Positions 40,801-49,412 of a stretch of 64,000 bases of DNA are shown here, in pieces. The number at the start of each line of letters is the position of its first letter. Position 1 is the stretch's first letter. Under the pieces are notes generated by a model, which saw only the letters and a program-made list of their open reading frames with translations, did no database searches and was not told the origin of the DNA. This DNA is from Streptomyces malachitofuscus (GTDB lineage Bacteria; Actinomycetota; Actinomycetes; Streptomycetales; Streptomycetaceae): assembly GCF_014650055.1 (NCBI RefSeq), contig NZ_BMUF01000014.1, positions 157,101 through 221,100 on the forward strand, read 5' to 3'. A program made the translations under genes and the position numbers.

Positions 40801-41368
40801 GGCTGTCGATCGTGACCACGTGCTGCGCAGTGCCGCCGCCCTGCTGACCCGCAAATCCACCGCGACCATGGACGAGGTCGCCAGGGCCGCCGGGATCAGC
40901 CGCGCCACCCTGCACCGGCAGTTCGCCGGGCGGGACGCGCTGGTGCGGGCGCTGGAGGCGCTCGGCATCGCGGAGTGCGAGGCCGCCCTGGAGGCGGCCC
41001 GCCCCGACGAGGGACCCGCCACCGACGCCGTGCGCCGCCTGGTCGCCGAGGTCGAACCGCACGCCGGTCTGCTCGCCTTCCTCTACAGCGAGAACCAGCT
41101 GTTCGAGGGCGAGGAACAGAACCAGGGCTGGACCGCGATCGACGAGCGCATCGCCGACCTGTTCCGGCGCGGCCAGGCGGGCGGCGAGTTCCGCATCGAC
41201 CTCACCCCGGCGTGGCTCACCGAAGCCCTCTACGGACTGCTCGCCTCCGCCGCCTGGGCGGTCGCCGAGGGCCGCGTCGCCCCCAAGGACTTCACCCACA
41301 TGATCGTCGAGCTGCTGCTCGGCGGCGTACGACGCCAGGGCGACCCGGCGCGAAGGAAGGAATCATGA
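40799..41368 (+). CDS. TetR-family transcriptional regulator
   Basis: A 189-residue repressor. The N-terminal helix-turn-helix is TMDEVARAAGISRATLHRQF; the C-terminal ligand domain is all helical. It starts with ATG 40799 within an operator half-site, with no ribosome-binding site upstream, so the message may be leaderless. It overlaps the exporter gene by 4 bp (ATGA) and presumably controls it. Confidence 0.92.
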   Translation: MAVDRDHVLRSAAALLTRKSTATMDEVARAAGISRATLHRQFAGRDALVRALEALGIAECEAALEAARPDEGPATDAVRRLVAEVEPHAGLLAFLYSENQLFEGEEQNQGWTAIDERIADLFRRGQAGGEFRIDLTPAWLTEALYGLLASAAWAVAEGRVAPKDFTHMIVELLLGGVRRQGDPARRKES

Positions 41369-42888
41369 CCAGCGTCCTGCGGTCCGGGACACCGGCCGAG
41401 GAGACGCAGCGCCCGGGCCGGTGGCTCGCGCTCTCCGTCCTGGTGCTCGCCGTGCTGCTGGTGGCCGTCGACGCCACCGTCCTCGGTCTGGCCACCCCGT
41501 ACATCAGCGAGGACCTCGCTCCCACCGGCAGCCAGCTGCTGTGGATCGGTGACGTCTACTCGTTCGTCATCGCCGGCCTGCTCGTCTCCATGGGCAGCCT
41601 CGGCGACCGCATCGGCCGCAAGCGGATCCTGCTCTACGGCGCCACCGCATTCGGCGCGATATCCGTGCTCAACGCCTACGCCCACACGCCCGAACTGATG
41701 ATCTTCGCCCGGGCCGTGCTCGGTGTCGCCGGCGCCACCCTGATGCCGGCCACGCTCGCGCTGATCCGCAACCTCTTCCACGACCCGCGCGAGCGCAGCC
41801 TCGCGATCGGCATCTGGGGCGCGACCGCCTCTGCGGGCACCGCCGTCGGGCCGATCCTGGGCGGCTTCCTCCTCGAGCACTTCTGGTGGGGCTCGGTCTT
41901 CCTGATCAACCTGCCCGTGATGGCCGTCCTGGTGGCCGTCGGTATCAAGCTGCTCCCCGAGTCCCGCACCCCGAACCCCGGACCGTGGGACCTGGTCAGC
42001 GTGGTCCTGTCCCTGGTCGGCATGGTCGGCGTCGTCTACGCGGTGAAGGAGGCCGCGAGCCACGGCTTCGGCTGGTCCGTCCCGGCCGCCGGGCTGCTGG
42101 GCGCGGCCGCCCTCTACGGATTCGTCCGCCGCCAGCTCAGCCTGCCGGTCCCGCTGCTGGACATGCGGCTGTTCCGCCATCGCGGCTTCAGCGGTGCCGT
42201 GCTGGCCGATCTGCTGACCATCCTCGGCCTGTCGGGACTGGTGTTCTTCCTGTCGCAGTACCTGCAACTCGTCCAGGGACGACGCCCGTTCGAGGCGGGG
42301 CTGGCCGAACTGCCCGCCGCGATCGGCGCGGTGGCCGCCGGACTGGTCGCGGGGCGGGTCGCGCGGCGGTTCTCGGTGCGCTCGGTCGTCGCCGGGGGAC
42401 TGGCCGCCATCGGTCTGGCGCTGGCCGCGCTGACGGTGATCGGACAGTCCACCGGCTACCCCCTGCTCGGGGCGGCCCTGCTGGTGGTCGGGGCGGGCGC
42501 CGGCTTCTCCTTCACGGTGACCGCCGACGTGATCCTCTCCAGCGTGCCCAAGGAACAGGCGGGCGCGGCCTCCGCCGTCTCCGAGACGGCGTACGAACTG
42601 GGCGCGGCCCTCGGCATCGCCGTACTCGGCTCCATCGTGACCGGTGTGTACCGAGGCTTCAGCGGCCCGCCGGGCACCCCGGCCGAGGCCCACGAGTCGC
42701 TGGGCGGCGCGGTGGAGGCGGCGTCCCGGCTGCCCGCGGGTGTCGCCGAGCCGATGCTGGACGCGGCCCGCCAGTCCTTCGTCGACGGCCTCACCCTCGC
42801 CGCGGGCGTGGGAGCCACGGTCCTGCTGGCAGCGTCGGTCGCCTCTTGGTTCATGCTCCGCACCCAGCGCCTGGCCGACCACCCCTGA
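41365..42888 (+). CDS. DHA2-type MFS multidrug exporter
   Basis: A 507-residue transporter with about 14 predicted transmembrane helices. Motif A is GSLGDRIGRKRILL and motif C is the Gly-rich GIWGATASAGTAVGPILGG. Asp in LLVAVDATVLGLA of helix 1 is typical of QacA/EmrB-like proton antiporters. It exports drugs or dyes; the substrate is unknown. The ATGA overlap with the TetR gene indicates an operon. Confidence 0.92.
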   Translation: MTSVLRSGTPAEETQRPGRWLALSVLVLAVLLVAVDATVLGLATPYISEDLAPTGSQLLWIGDVYSFVIAGLLVSMGSLGDRIGRKRILLYGATAFGAISVLNAYAHTPELMIFARAVLGVAGATLMPATLALIRNLFHDPRERSLAIGIWGATASAGTAVGPILGGFLLEHFWWGSVFLINLPVMAVLVAVGIKLLPESRTPNPGPWDLVSVVLSLVGMVGVVYAVKEAASHGFGWSVPAAGLLGAAALYGFVRRQLSLPVPLLDMRLFRHRGFSGAVLADLLTILGLSGLVFFLSQYLQLVQGRRPFEAGLAELPAAIGAVAAGLVAGRVARRFSVRSVVAGGLAAIGLALAALTVIGQSTGYPLLGAALLVVGAGAGFSFTVTADVILSSVPKEQAGAASAVSETAYELGAALGIAVLGSIVTGVYRGFSGPPGTPAEAHESLGGAVEAASRLPAGVAEPMLDAARQSFVDGLTLAAGVGATVLLAASVASWFMLRTQRLADHP

Positions 42889-42929
42889 CACCAGCCCGGC
42901 GGAATCCACCCGCCGGACGCCGGAGCAAC

Positions 42930-42956
42930 CCCCTCAGGGGCGCGGGGAACTGCGCG
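42930..42956 (-). repeat. Inverted copy of the dispersed CGCGCAGTTCCCC repeat
   Basis: CCTCAGGGGCGCGGGGAACT is the reverse complement of the repeat family described at 2593, located between convergent genes. Confidence 0.75.
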
Positions 42957-43028
42957 CCCAGCCCCCACCCACCCGCACCCGGAGGGTCACCCTCACCACC
43001 AGGCCCCCCGCAACAAGCCGGCGCAGCG

Positions 43029-43763
43029 CTACGCCGCCTTCGCCTTGCTCGCGTACATGTCGACGTACTCCTGACCGGACAACCGCATCACCTCGGCCAT
43101 CACAGAGTCGGTCACCGCACGCAGCACGTAGCGGTCGCGGTCCATGCCCTCGTAGCGGGAGAACTCCATCGCCTCGCCGAAGCGGACCGTGACCCTGCCC
43201 GGCCGGGGCAGGCCCGCGCCACCCGGCTGGAGCTTGTCCGTGCCGATCATGGCGAACGGCACCACGGGGGCGCCGGTCATCAGGGTGAGCCGGGCGATGC
43301 CGGTGCGGCCCCGGTACAGCCGGCCGTCGGGGGAGCGGGTGCCCTCCGGGTAGATGCCGAAGACGTTGCCCTGCTCCAGCACCCGGCGGCCCGTCATCAG
43401 CGCCGCCACCCCGCCCCGGCCGCCGTCGCGGTCGACCGGGATCATGCCGACCCCGGTGAAGAACCACGCCATCAGCCGCCCCTTGAGGCCCTTGCCGGTG
43501 ACGTACTCGTCCTTGCCGATGAAGAAGACCTGGCGGTCGCAGACGATGGGCAGGACGATCGAGTCGATGAACGTCAGATGGTTGCCGGCCAGGATCACCG
43601 GACCGTCGCCGGGGATGTTCTCCGCGCCCTCCACCCGTGGGCGGAACATCAGGCGCATGATCGGACCGAGCACTGCCTTGATGAGCGCGAAGCGGGACAA
43701 CGGGCCCTCCGGTGGGAAGCGGACGTCGACGAATGCCGTATGAGTCTGTGCAGGTGAGGACAT
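43029..43763 (-). CDS. 1-acyl-sn-glycerol-3-phosphate acyltransferase family protein (PlsC-like)
   Basis: A 244-residue acyltransferase. It has the catalytic NHLTFID (NH-x4-D), the substrate motif YPEGTRSPDGRLYRGRTG and LTLMTGAPVVPFAM. It acylates lysophosphatidate or a related glycerolipid at the inner membrane face. It is divergent from glpQ1 and separated from it by 351 bp containing PHO-box-like repeats, which suggests phosphate control of lipid metabolism. That link is inference. Confidence 0.9.
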   Translation of the reverse strand: MSSPAQTHTAFVDVRFPPEGPLSRFALIKAVLGPIMRLMFRPRVEGAENIPGDGPVILAGNHLTFIDSIVLPIVCDRQVFFIGKDEYVTGKGLKGRLMAWFFTGVGMIPVDRDGGRGGVAALMTGRRVLEQGNVFGIYPEGTRSPDGRLYRGRTGIARLTLMTGAPVVPFAMIGTDKLQPGGAGLPRPGRVTVRFGEAMEFSRYEGMDRDRYVLRAVTDSVMAEVMRLSGQEYVDMYASKAKAA

Positions 43764-44114
43764 TACTCGCGGCCCGGGGGGTTGCGCACATCGGACTCAT
43801 GGGAGTTCACCGAGGTCTTACTCACTCTTGACCCGGGTTCACCTGCGGTGCCTGTCCGGCGGCGGCGCGCAACACGGCCGTCACGCTGTGGCGCACCTCG
43901 CCGGGACCGGCACCCCGCACGCGTGCCCTCCCTCGGCCGGCCCAACCGGACGAGCCGTCACATCCCCGCAGGAATACGACAGACGTACGTCATCCGCATG
44001 AGGGGCGTACGCCATTCAACGTCACCCGTGTGTTCGGCCCGGGGTCTCCCGAAGGTCATCGACACCCACCTACGATCGGCCCGCACCGGACGAGCCGACA
44101 CCAGGAGGACACTC
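43764..44114. promoter_or_regulatory. Divergent plsC-like / glpQ1 region with PHO-box-like repeats
   Basis: Two GTTCACC units, at 43805-43811 and 43837-43843, flank TCTTACTCACT and CTTGACCC in an 11-bp-like register, as in Streptomyces PhoP boxes. Another pair, GTCACCCGTGT and GTTCGGCCCGG, begins about 44020. TACGAT near 44070 may be the -10 of glpQ1. No ORF is convincing. Confidence 0.5.
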
Positions 44115-45284
44115 ATGGCAACGCGGGAGTCGAACGAACAGGCGGGCGGGACCGGGCGGCGTGCCCTCCTCGGCGCGGCGGTGCTGGGCGCCTCCGGAAC
44201 GGTCCTCGGCCTGGGCGGCACGGCGAGGGCCGCCGACACCCGGCACGGCGGCGGCAGAGGGCTGCGGAGCCTTCCCGTCCCGACGATCATCGGCCACCGC
44301 GGGGCCAGCGGGTACCGGCCCGAGCACACCCTCGGCTCGTACCAGCTCGCCCTCGACATGGGCGCGGACGTCGTCGAGGCCGGCGACCTGGTGCCCACCA
44401 AGGACGGACACCTCGTCTGCCGGCACGAACCGGAGATCGGCGGCACCACCGACGTCGCCGACCACCCCGAGTTCGCCGGCCGGCGGACCACCAAGACGCT
44501 GGACGGCGTCTCCGTCACCGGCTGGTTCACCGAGGACTTCACCCTCGCTGAGCTGAAGCGGCTGCGCGCCGTCGAGCGCATCCCCGCCAACCGCCCGCAC
44601 AACACCCTTTACAACGGCCGCTGGGAAATCCCCACCTTCGAGGAGGTGCTGCGCTGGCAGGACGAGCAGACCCGCAAGCGCGGCAGGCAGGTCTGGATCT
44701 ACCCCGAGACCAAGCACCCCACCTACTTCCGTGGCCTCGGCCTCGGTCTGGAGGAGCGGGTCGCGAAGATCCTGCGCAAGCACGGAAAGCACCGCAGCAA
44801 CTCGCCGGTCATCCTCCAGTCGTTCGAGCCGACCGGGGTCCAGCGGCTCAGCAGGCTCGTGGACAACCCGCTCGTGGTCCTGCTGTCCGGCGCCGACAGC
44901 CGCCCCTGGGACTTCGTCGAATCGGGCGACCCGCGCACCGTCGCCGACCTCATCACCCCCAAGGGCCTGCGGGAGATCGCCTCCTACGCGCAGGGCATCG
45001 GCCCCACCCTCGACCTGGTCATCCCGCGCGACGCGGGCGGCAGGCTCACCGAACCGACCACCCTGGTCCGCGACGCCCACCGGGCCGGTCTGCTCCTGCA
45101 CCCCTACACGATGCGCAACGAGAACCCCTTCCTGCCCGCCGACTTCCGCAAGGGCACCGACCCCGACGCCTACGGTGACGTCTTCGGCGCCTACCGGACC
45201 TACTTCGCCACCGGCATCGACGGCGTCTTCACCGACCACCCGGACACCGGTCTGCTCGCCCGCCAGGACTTCGTCAACGACTGA
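44115..45284 (+). CDS. glpQ1: Secreted glycerophosphodiester phosphodiesterase
   Basis: A 389-residue enzyme hydrolysing glycerophosphodiesters (teichoic acid or deacylated phospholipids) to glycerol-3-phosphate. It has a Tat signal (GRRALLGAAVLGASGTVLGL) and the GDPD barrel with catalytic HRGASGYRPEHTLGSY, VVEAGDLVPTKDGHLVCRHE and WIYPETKHP. Calcium-ligand residues are plausible. In S. coelicolor a glpQ in this neighbourhood is under PhoP control in my recollection, which fits the PHO-like repeats upstream. ATG 44115 follows CAGGAGGA. Confidence 0.9.
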   Translation: MATRESNEQAGGTGRRALLGAAVLGASGTVLGLGGTARAADTRHGGGRGLRSLPVPTIIGHRGASGYRPEHTLGSYQLALDMGADVVEAGDLVPTKDGHLVCRHEPEIGGTTDVADHPEFAGRRTTKTLDGVSVTGWFTEDFTLAELKRLRAVERIPANRPHNTLYNGRWEIPTFEEVLRWQDEQTRKRGRQVWIYPETKHPTYFRGLGLGLEERVAKILRKHGKHRSNSPVILQSFEPTGVQRLSRLVDNPLVVLLSGADSRPWDFVESGDPRTVADLITPKGLREIASYAQGIGPTLDLVIPRDAGGRLTEPTTLVRDAHRAGLLLHPYTMRNENPFLPADFRKGTDPDAYGDVFGAYRTYFATGIDGVFTDHPDTGLLARQDFVND

Positions 45285-45316
45285 GACGCTCCGCCCCGGT
45301 AGGGGTGAACCATCGG

Positions 45317-45344
45317 CCGCCCCGGGCAACCCCGCCCGGGGCGG
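45317..45344 (+). terminator. Terminator after glpQ1
   Basis: CCGCCCCGGGC (45317-45327) pairs perfectly with GCCCGGGGCGG (45334-45344), loop AACCCC; no strong T-run. It lies 17 bp before the next start. Confidence 0.65.
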
Positions 45345-45360
45345 ACGAGTCGTTGCGCGT

Positions 45361-45873
45361 ATGACACACGAGCCGGTTCTGGCGTACGAGCTGGTCCACT
45401 CCCTCCGCCCGCTGCTCAGCGCGGAGGCCTCGGCCGAGGCACCCGGCTGCGGGGCCGAACCGGGCGATCTGGAACAGGCGGTCTGGCTGCGCCTGCTGGA
45501 GCGCCTCGGTACGGACGGCCCGCCGCCGGACCCGCCGGACTGGCTGCGCCGGGCCGTCCGTACCGAGGCCCGCCGCACCCGCCGTACCGCCCGCCGGGAA
45601 ACGGCGCTGACCGGCGAGCCCGCGGACGCCGGCCGGCACGACCCCGAACGCCTCGCACTCGCCGCCGCCCGCCGCCACGCCCTGCGGGACGCGGTACGGC
45701 GGTTGCCCGGCCGCTGCCCGCGGCTGATGGAGGCGCTGCTGTCCCCGGGAGATCCGACATACCGGGAAATCGCAGGGGAGTTGGGTATCTCACAAGGCAG
45801 TCTCGGCCCGGAACGTTCCAGATGCCTGGGATGTCTGCGTCGTTTGCTCACACCGGAGGTTGCGGCGCGCTGA
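45361..45873 (+). CDS. Small sigma-70-family factor (ECF-like)
   Basis: A 170-residue protein resembling short sigma factors. A region 2-like N-terminal helix bundle (DLEQAVWLRLLERLG) is followed by a basic linker and a sigma region 4 helix-turn-helix (DAVRRLPGRCPRLMEALLSP; TYREIAGELGISQGSLGPER). No anti-sigma gene is adjacent. ATG 45361 is near the end of the glpQ1 terminator. Confidence 0.8.
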   Translation: MTHEPVLAYELVHSLRPLLSAEASAEAPGCGAEPGDLEQAVWLRLLERLGTDGPPPDPPDWLRRAVRTEARRTRRTARRETALTGEPADAGRHDPERLALAAARRHALRDAVRRLPGRCPRLMEALLSPGDPTYREIAGELGISQGSLGPERSRCLGCLRRLLTPEVAAR

Positions 45874-45930
45874 GGACGGGGATAGGAGTGAGGGACGACA
45901 GGTGATCAGGTGAGCGGGAGGCGTGCGCAC

Positions 45931-46428
45931 ATGGGCATGAGCGTGACCATCTCTGCGGCGGCCGGGCAGGACGCGGAGCAGATCTTCAGGTTGCAGTACC
46001 TGTGCTTCCAGAGCGAAGCGGCCCTCTACGGCAACTACCACATCGACCCTCTCGTCCAGACCCTCGACTCGGTGCGCGAGGAGGTCGCCGGCGACTGCGT
46101 CTTCGTCGCCCGGCTCGGCGACGAGATCGTCGGCTCGGTGCACGGCAGGATCACCGAGGACGGCGCCGCCGCGATCGGCAAGCTCTGCGTCCACCCCCGC
46201 CTCCAGGGGCACGGCATCGGCGCCCGTCTGCTGAAGGCGGCCGAAGCCGCCCTCGCCGGCGAGCGCGGAGCCCGGACGTTCCGGCTGCACGCCGGGCACC
46301 GCAGCGAGAGCAACCTGCGCCTGTACAGCAGGGTCGGCTACCAGCGGGTGGGCACGTCCCAGGGCGCGGACGGCGTACCGATGATCGTCCTGGAGAAGAA
46401 GGCGGAGGCGTACGCGACGACCGCCTGA
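45931..46428 (+). CDS. GNAT-family N-acetyltransferase
   Basis: A 165-residue protein with the acetyl-CoA site IGKLCVHPRLQGHGIGARLL and a C-terminal LRLYSRVGYQRVGTSQGAD. Start choice: GGGAGG at 45915-45920 precedes ATG 45931; GTG 45910 and ATG 45937 are alternatives. The substrate is unknown. It is adjacent to the convergent membrane-protein gene, with the stop codons abutting. Confidence 0.87.
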   Translation: MGMSVTISAAAGQDAEQIFRLQYLCFQSEAALYGNYHIDPLVQTLDSVREEVAGDCVFVARLGDEIVGSVHGRITEDGAAAIGKLCVHPRLQGHGIGARLLKAAEAALAGERGARTFRLHAGHRSESNLRLYSRVGYQRVGTSQGADGVPMIVLEKKAEAYATTA

Positions 46429-46857
46429 TCAGGCCCCGGGCCGCCGCGGCCGCGCCTTGCGCAGCCAGTACACGGCGGTCAGGGGCAGCAGCACGGGAAT
46501 GAAGAGGTACCCCATCCCGTAGTCCGACCACACGGTCGCGTCGGGGAAGGCGGACGGCTCCACCAGCGTCCAGGTGCCGACGGTCAGTACGCCCACGAGC
46601 TCGGCGGCGCAGCACACCAGCGCCGCCCTGCGGGCCGTTTCCCCGCCGCGGACCAGGGTGTACGTGATGAAGCCGTAGACCACTCCGGCCAGCGCGGAGA
46701 GCGTGTACGCAAGCGGCGCCCGGTCGAACTCGGTGGCGATCTGGTACACCGAGCGCGACACCGCGCCGACGACCATCACCCCGTACAGCCACACCAGCAG
46801 CAGTCCGGGCCCGCCGATCAGCCGTGTCCGCTGCGGCTTGTCCTGCGTCGCGGCCAT
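46429..46857 (-). CDS. Small integral membrane protein
   Basis: A 142-residue protein with four hydrophobic helices (GLLLVWLYGVMVVGAVSRSV; LSALAGVVYGFITYTLV; ALVCCAAELVGVLTVGTW; FIPVLLPLTAVYWLRKA). I recognise the general type only as a streptomycete conserved membrane protein. It begins 1 bp after the stop of the other small membrane-protein gene and is probably co-transcribed. Confidence 0.82.
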   Translation of the reverse strand: MAATQDKPQRTRLIGGPGLLLVWLYGVMVVGAVSRSVYQIATEFDRAPLAYTLSALAGVVYGFITYTLVRGGETARRAALVCCAAELVGVLTVGTWTLVEPSAFPDATVWSDYGMGYLFIPVLLPLTAVYWLRKARPRRPGA

Positions 46858-46858
46858 C

Positions 46859-47218
46859 TCAGCCTCCCCAGATGTCGTACAGCCGCACCTCGAGCACGGC
46901 CAGCACGACTCCACTCGCGGCGACCGTCAGCGATCCCCAGCGGGAGCGCTCGCCCAGCGACAGGAAACCCGCCGCCGGGACGCACGCGAACGAGCCGAGC
47001 AGATACGCCACGAAGATCGTCGTGCCCTGCTCCGGCTTCTCGCCCCGGGCCAGCAGCACGATCCCGACGATCAGCTGGACCAGCGCCAGCAGCGTGACCA
47101 CGGCCATCCCGATGAAGTGCCAGTCCTTCGTCGGCTGATCACGGTAGGCGGCCCAACCGCACCAGGCGGCGAGCAACAACGCGGCGACACCGGTCACCAC
47201 CGTCAGGACATCAAGCAT
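46859..47218 (-). CDS. Small integral membrane protein
   Basis: A 119-residue protein with four predicted helices (VVTGVAALLLAAWCGWAAY; FIGMAVVTLLALVQLIVGIV; FVAYLLGSFACVPAAGFLSL; LTVAASGVVLAVLEV). It is the first gene of a two-gene unit with the preceding entry and divergent from the HAD gene. No function can be assigned. Confidence 0.82.
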   Translation of the reverse strand: MLDVLTVVTGVAALLLAAWCGWAAYRDQPTKDWHFIGMAVVTLLALVQLIVGIVLLARGEKPEQGTTIFVAYLLGSFACVPAAGFLSLGERSRWGSLTVAASGVVLAVLEVRLYDIWGG

Positions 47219-47323
47219 GCCAGCGACCTTATTACGCCGGAAAAGCCCCGGTGCGCCCGCCCCCGGGGCCGCACGGGCCGACGCCCTGCGCGGGCGGTCC
47301 GGCGGCCCCGTAGGGTCGATGGC

Positions 47324-47974
47324 ATGACCATTCATGCACGTGCCCTGCTGTTCGACAACGACGGAACCCTCGTGTCCTCCATCGAGTCCGTCAACCGGTG
47401 CTGGACGCGGTGGGCCGTCGAGTACGGCATCACGGCCGAGCAGTTCGGGCGGATCGAGCTGCACGGCCGGCCGGCCGCCGAGATAGCCGCCGACCTGCTG
47501 CCCGCCCATGTCGTGCCGGAGGCCGTCGCGCGGATCGAGGACCTCGAGGTGGAGGACGTCCCGAACGGGGGAGTGCACCTGCTGCCGGGGACCCGGGACT
47601 TCCTCGACGCACTGCCCGCCGAGCGCTGGGCCGTGGTGACCTCCGCCACCCGGCGGCTGGCCGATGCCCGCCTGGGCGCCGTCGGCATCCTGCCCAAGAC
47701 CCTCGTCGCCGCCGACGACATCACCCGCGGCAAGCCCGACCCCGAGCCCTACCTCCTGGCCGCCCGCACCCTGGGTGTCGACCCCGCCGACTGCGTCGTC
47801 TTCGAGGACGCCCCCGCCGGACTGCAGGCCGGCCGCGCCGCCGGCATGACCACCGTGGCCTTGGCCACAACCCACCCGGCGCACGAGCTGACCGCGGACC
47901 TGGTGATCGAGGACCTCTCGGCCTTGTCCGCACTGGTCACGGACGGGGGAGTGGAGATTTCCGTACGCCCCTGA
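47324..47974 (+). CDS. HAD-superfamily phosphatase (beta-phosphoglucomutase-like)
   Basis: A 216-residue hydrolase. Motif I LFDNDGTLVSS carries the nucleophilic Asp, motif II VVTSATRR the Thr/Ser, and motif III-IV KPDPEPYLLAARTLGV and VVFEDAPAGLQAGRAAGM the Lys and Asp pair. It resembles sugar-phosphatases such as YfbT/GPP-like enzymes. Motif I has Asn where Phe/Leu-D-x-D-G usually shows Asp-Leu-Asp or Asp-Met-Asp; the two Asp residues are kept. Confidence 0.9.
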   Translation: MTIHARALLFDNDGTLVSSIESVNRCWTRWAVEYGITAEQFGRIELHGRPAAEIAADLLPAHVVPEAVARIEDLEVEDVPNGGVHLLPGTRDFLDALPAERWAVVTSATRRLADARLGAVGILPKTLVAADDITRGKPDPEPYLLAARTLGVDPADCVVFEDAPAGLQAGRAAGMTTVALATTHPAHELTADLVIEDLSALSALVTDGGVEISVRP

Positions 47975-48044
47975 CGTGCGCGACCTCCTGTCCACGGCTG
48001 TCCAGCATCCGGACAGCCGGGACGGGTAAGGACCAAACGTCTGC

Positions 48045-48050
48045 TTTACT
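48045..48050 (+). promoter_or_regulatory. -10 element of the metNIQ leader
   Basis: TTTACT ends six bases before the ATG at 48057, so transcription should begin at or near that ATG and give a leaderless leader-peptide message. The -35 region is not recognisable. Confidence 0.45.
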
Positions 48051-48056
48051 GATCGC

Positions 48057-48149
48057 ATGACCACGACGAGCGACCGCATTCCTGCGACCGAGGCGACCAT
48101 GACGCCCGGTGCTCGTTGTATGTGCCAGTGCCGAATGTGCGCCTTCTAG
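48057..48149 (+). CDS. Cys/Met-rich leader peptide upstream of metNIQ
   Basis: A 30-codon frame, ATG to TAG, whose product begins MTTTSDRIPATEATMTPGA and ends RCMCQCRMCAF. The last 11 residues hold four Cys and two Met codons, far above chance for this DNA. It lies 210 bp before metN, next to a -10-like TTTACT that implies a leaderless start. Actinobacteria have leaderless Cys-rich upstream peptides that control sulfur genes by ribosome stalling. A role in sensing Cys or Met supply for the methionine importer is inference. Confidence 0.6.
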   Translation: MTTTSDRIPATEATMTPGARCMCQCRMCAF

Positions 48150-48359
48150 AGGGCCCCCGCACCATCTGAGCCTCGCGCCCCGAAGCGAGAGCCCGCTCGC
48201 GCCCGTCCGCATGGCCCGCATGCGTGACCGGCCCACGCCCCCGCGCGCACGTTTCGCCACGGTTTCCTCCGCCGTGTCCCGCGAGAGCCGTGCCCGCCCG
48301 GCTGCTTTCGACCCTGAATGCCTCGTGCCCGGCGCCCACGACGCGCCGCGCACTCGACA
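48150..48359 (+). promoter_or_regulatory. metN leader with alternative hairpins
   Basis: GCGAG (48185-48189) can pair either with the upstream CTCGC (48172-48176) or the downstream CTCGC (48196-48200), giving mutually exclusive stems soon after the leader peptide stop, as in attenuators. I find no match to a SAM riboswitch core and no T-run terminator. The rest of the leader shows no gene. Confidence 0.4.
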
Positions 48360-49412
48360 GTGACGGATACCCACGTGATCACCACCTCGGGCCTGACCAA
48401 GGTCTACCGCTCACGCGGCCGCGAGGTCACCGCCCTGGACGGCGTCGACCTGCACGTCCGCGAAGGCGAGGTCTACGGCGTCATCGGCCAGTCCGGCGCC
48501 GGCAAGTCCTCCCTCATCCGCTGCGTCAACCTGCTGGAACGCCCCACCTCGGGCACCGTGACCGTGGCCGGCCAGGACCTCACCGCCCTCGCCGGGCGCG
48601 GTCCGCGCGCCGGCCGGGAGCTGCGGCAGGCGCGCAGCCGGATCGGCATGGTCTTCCAGCACTTCAACCTGCTGTCCTCGCGCACCGTGCAGGACAACGT
48701 CGAACTGCCCCTGGAGATCCTCGGCACTTCGGGCAAGGAACGTTCCCGCAAGGCGCTGGAACTGCTCGACCTGGTCGGCCTCGCCGACAAGGCCAAGGCC
48801 TACCCCGCCCAGCTCTCCGGCGGACAGAAGCAGCGCGTCGGCATCGCCCGCGCCCTCGCCGGCGACCCCAAGGTGCTGCTCTCCGACGAGGCCACCAGCG
48901 CCCTCGACCCCGAGACCACCCGCTCGATCCTCCAGCTCCTGCGCGACCTGAACCGCCGGCTCGGCCTCACCGTCCTGCTCATCACCCACGAGATGGACGT
49001 CGTCAAGCAGGTCTGCGACTCGGCCGCCCTCATGGACCGGGGCCGCATCGTCGAGTCCGGCACGGTCAGCGACCTGCTCGCCACCCCCGGCTCGGAGCTG
49101 GCCTCCGCGCTCTTCCCGGTCGGCGGCGAGGCCTCCGGCGACGACCGCACCGTCCTCGACGTCACCTTCCACGGCGACAGCGCGACCCAGCCGGTCATCT
49201 CCCAGCTGTCGCGCACCTACAACATCGACATATCGATCCTCGGCGCCGCCATCGACACCGTCGGCGGCCTCCAGGTCGGCCGGATGCGCATCGAACTGCC
49301 CGGCCGCTACGAGGACAACGTCGTACCCGTCGGCTTCCTGCGCGAACAGGGCCTGCAGATCGACGTCGTGCACAGTGACCGGCCCGCGCTGGTGAAGGAG
49401 GGGGCCAAGTGA
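48360..49412 (+). CDS. metN: Methionine ABC transporter, ATP-binding protein
   Basis: A 350-residue ATPase of the D-/L-methionine importer. Walker A GQSGAGKSSLIRCV, Q-loop MVFQHFNLLSSRT, signature LSGGQKQRVGIARALA and Walker B VLLSDEATSALDPET are followed by a C-terminal NIL (regulatory ligand-binding) domain (DNVVPVGFLREQGLQIDVV). GTG 48360 is my best start; a GTG at 48375 is also possible and neither has a strong ribosome-binding site. It overlaps metI by 4 bp. Confidence 0.94.
   Translation: MTDTHVITTSGLTKVYRSRGREVTALDGVDLHVREGEVYGVIGQSGAGKSSLIRCVNLLERPTSGTVTVAGQDLTALAGRGPRAGRELRQARSRIGMVFQHFNLLSSRTVQDNVELPLEILGTSGKERSRKALELLDLVGLADKAKAYPAQLSGGQKQRVGIARALAGDPKVLLSDEATSALDPETTRSILQLLRDLNRRLGLTVLLITHEMDVVKQVCDSAALMDRGRIVESGTVSDLLATPGSELASALFPVGGEASGDDRTVLDVTFHGDSATQPVISQLSRTYNIDISILGAAIDTVGGLQVGRMRIELPGRYEDNVVPVGFLREQGLQIDVVHSDRPALVKEGAK

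Noticed and set aside
48150..48359. SAM riboswitch before metN
   Set aside because: I found no match to the conserved cores of SAM-I or SAM-IV riboswitches; the leader peptide is a better explanation.
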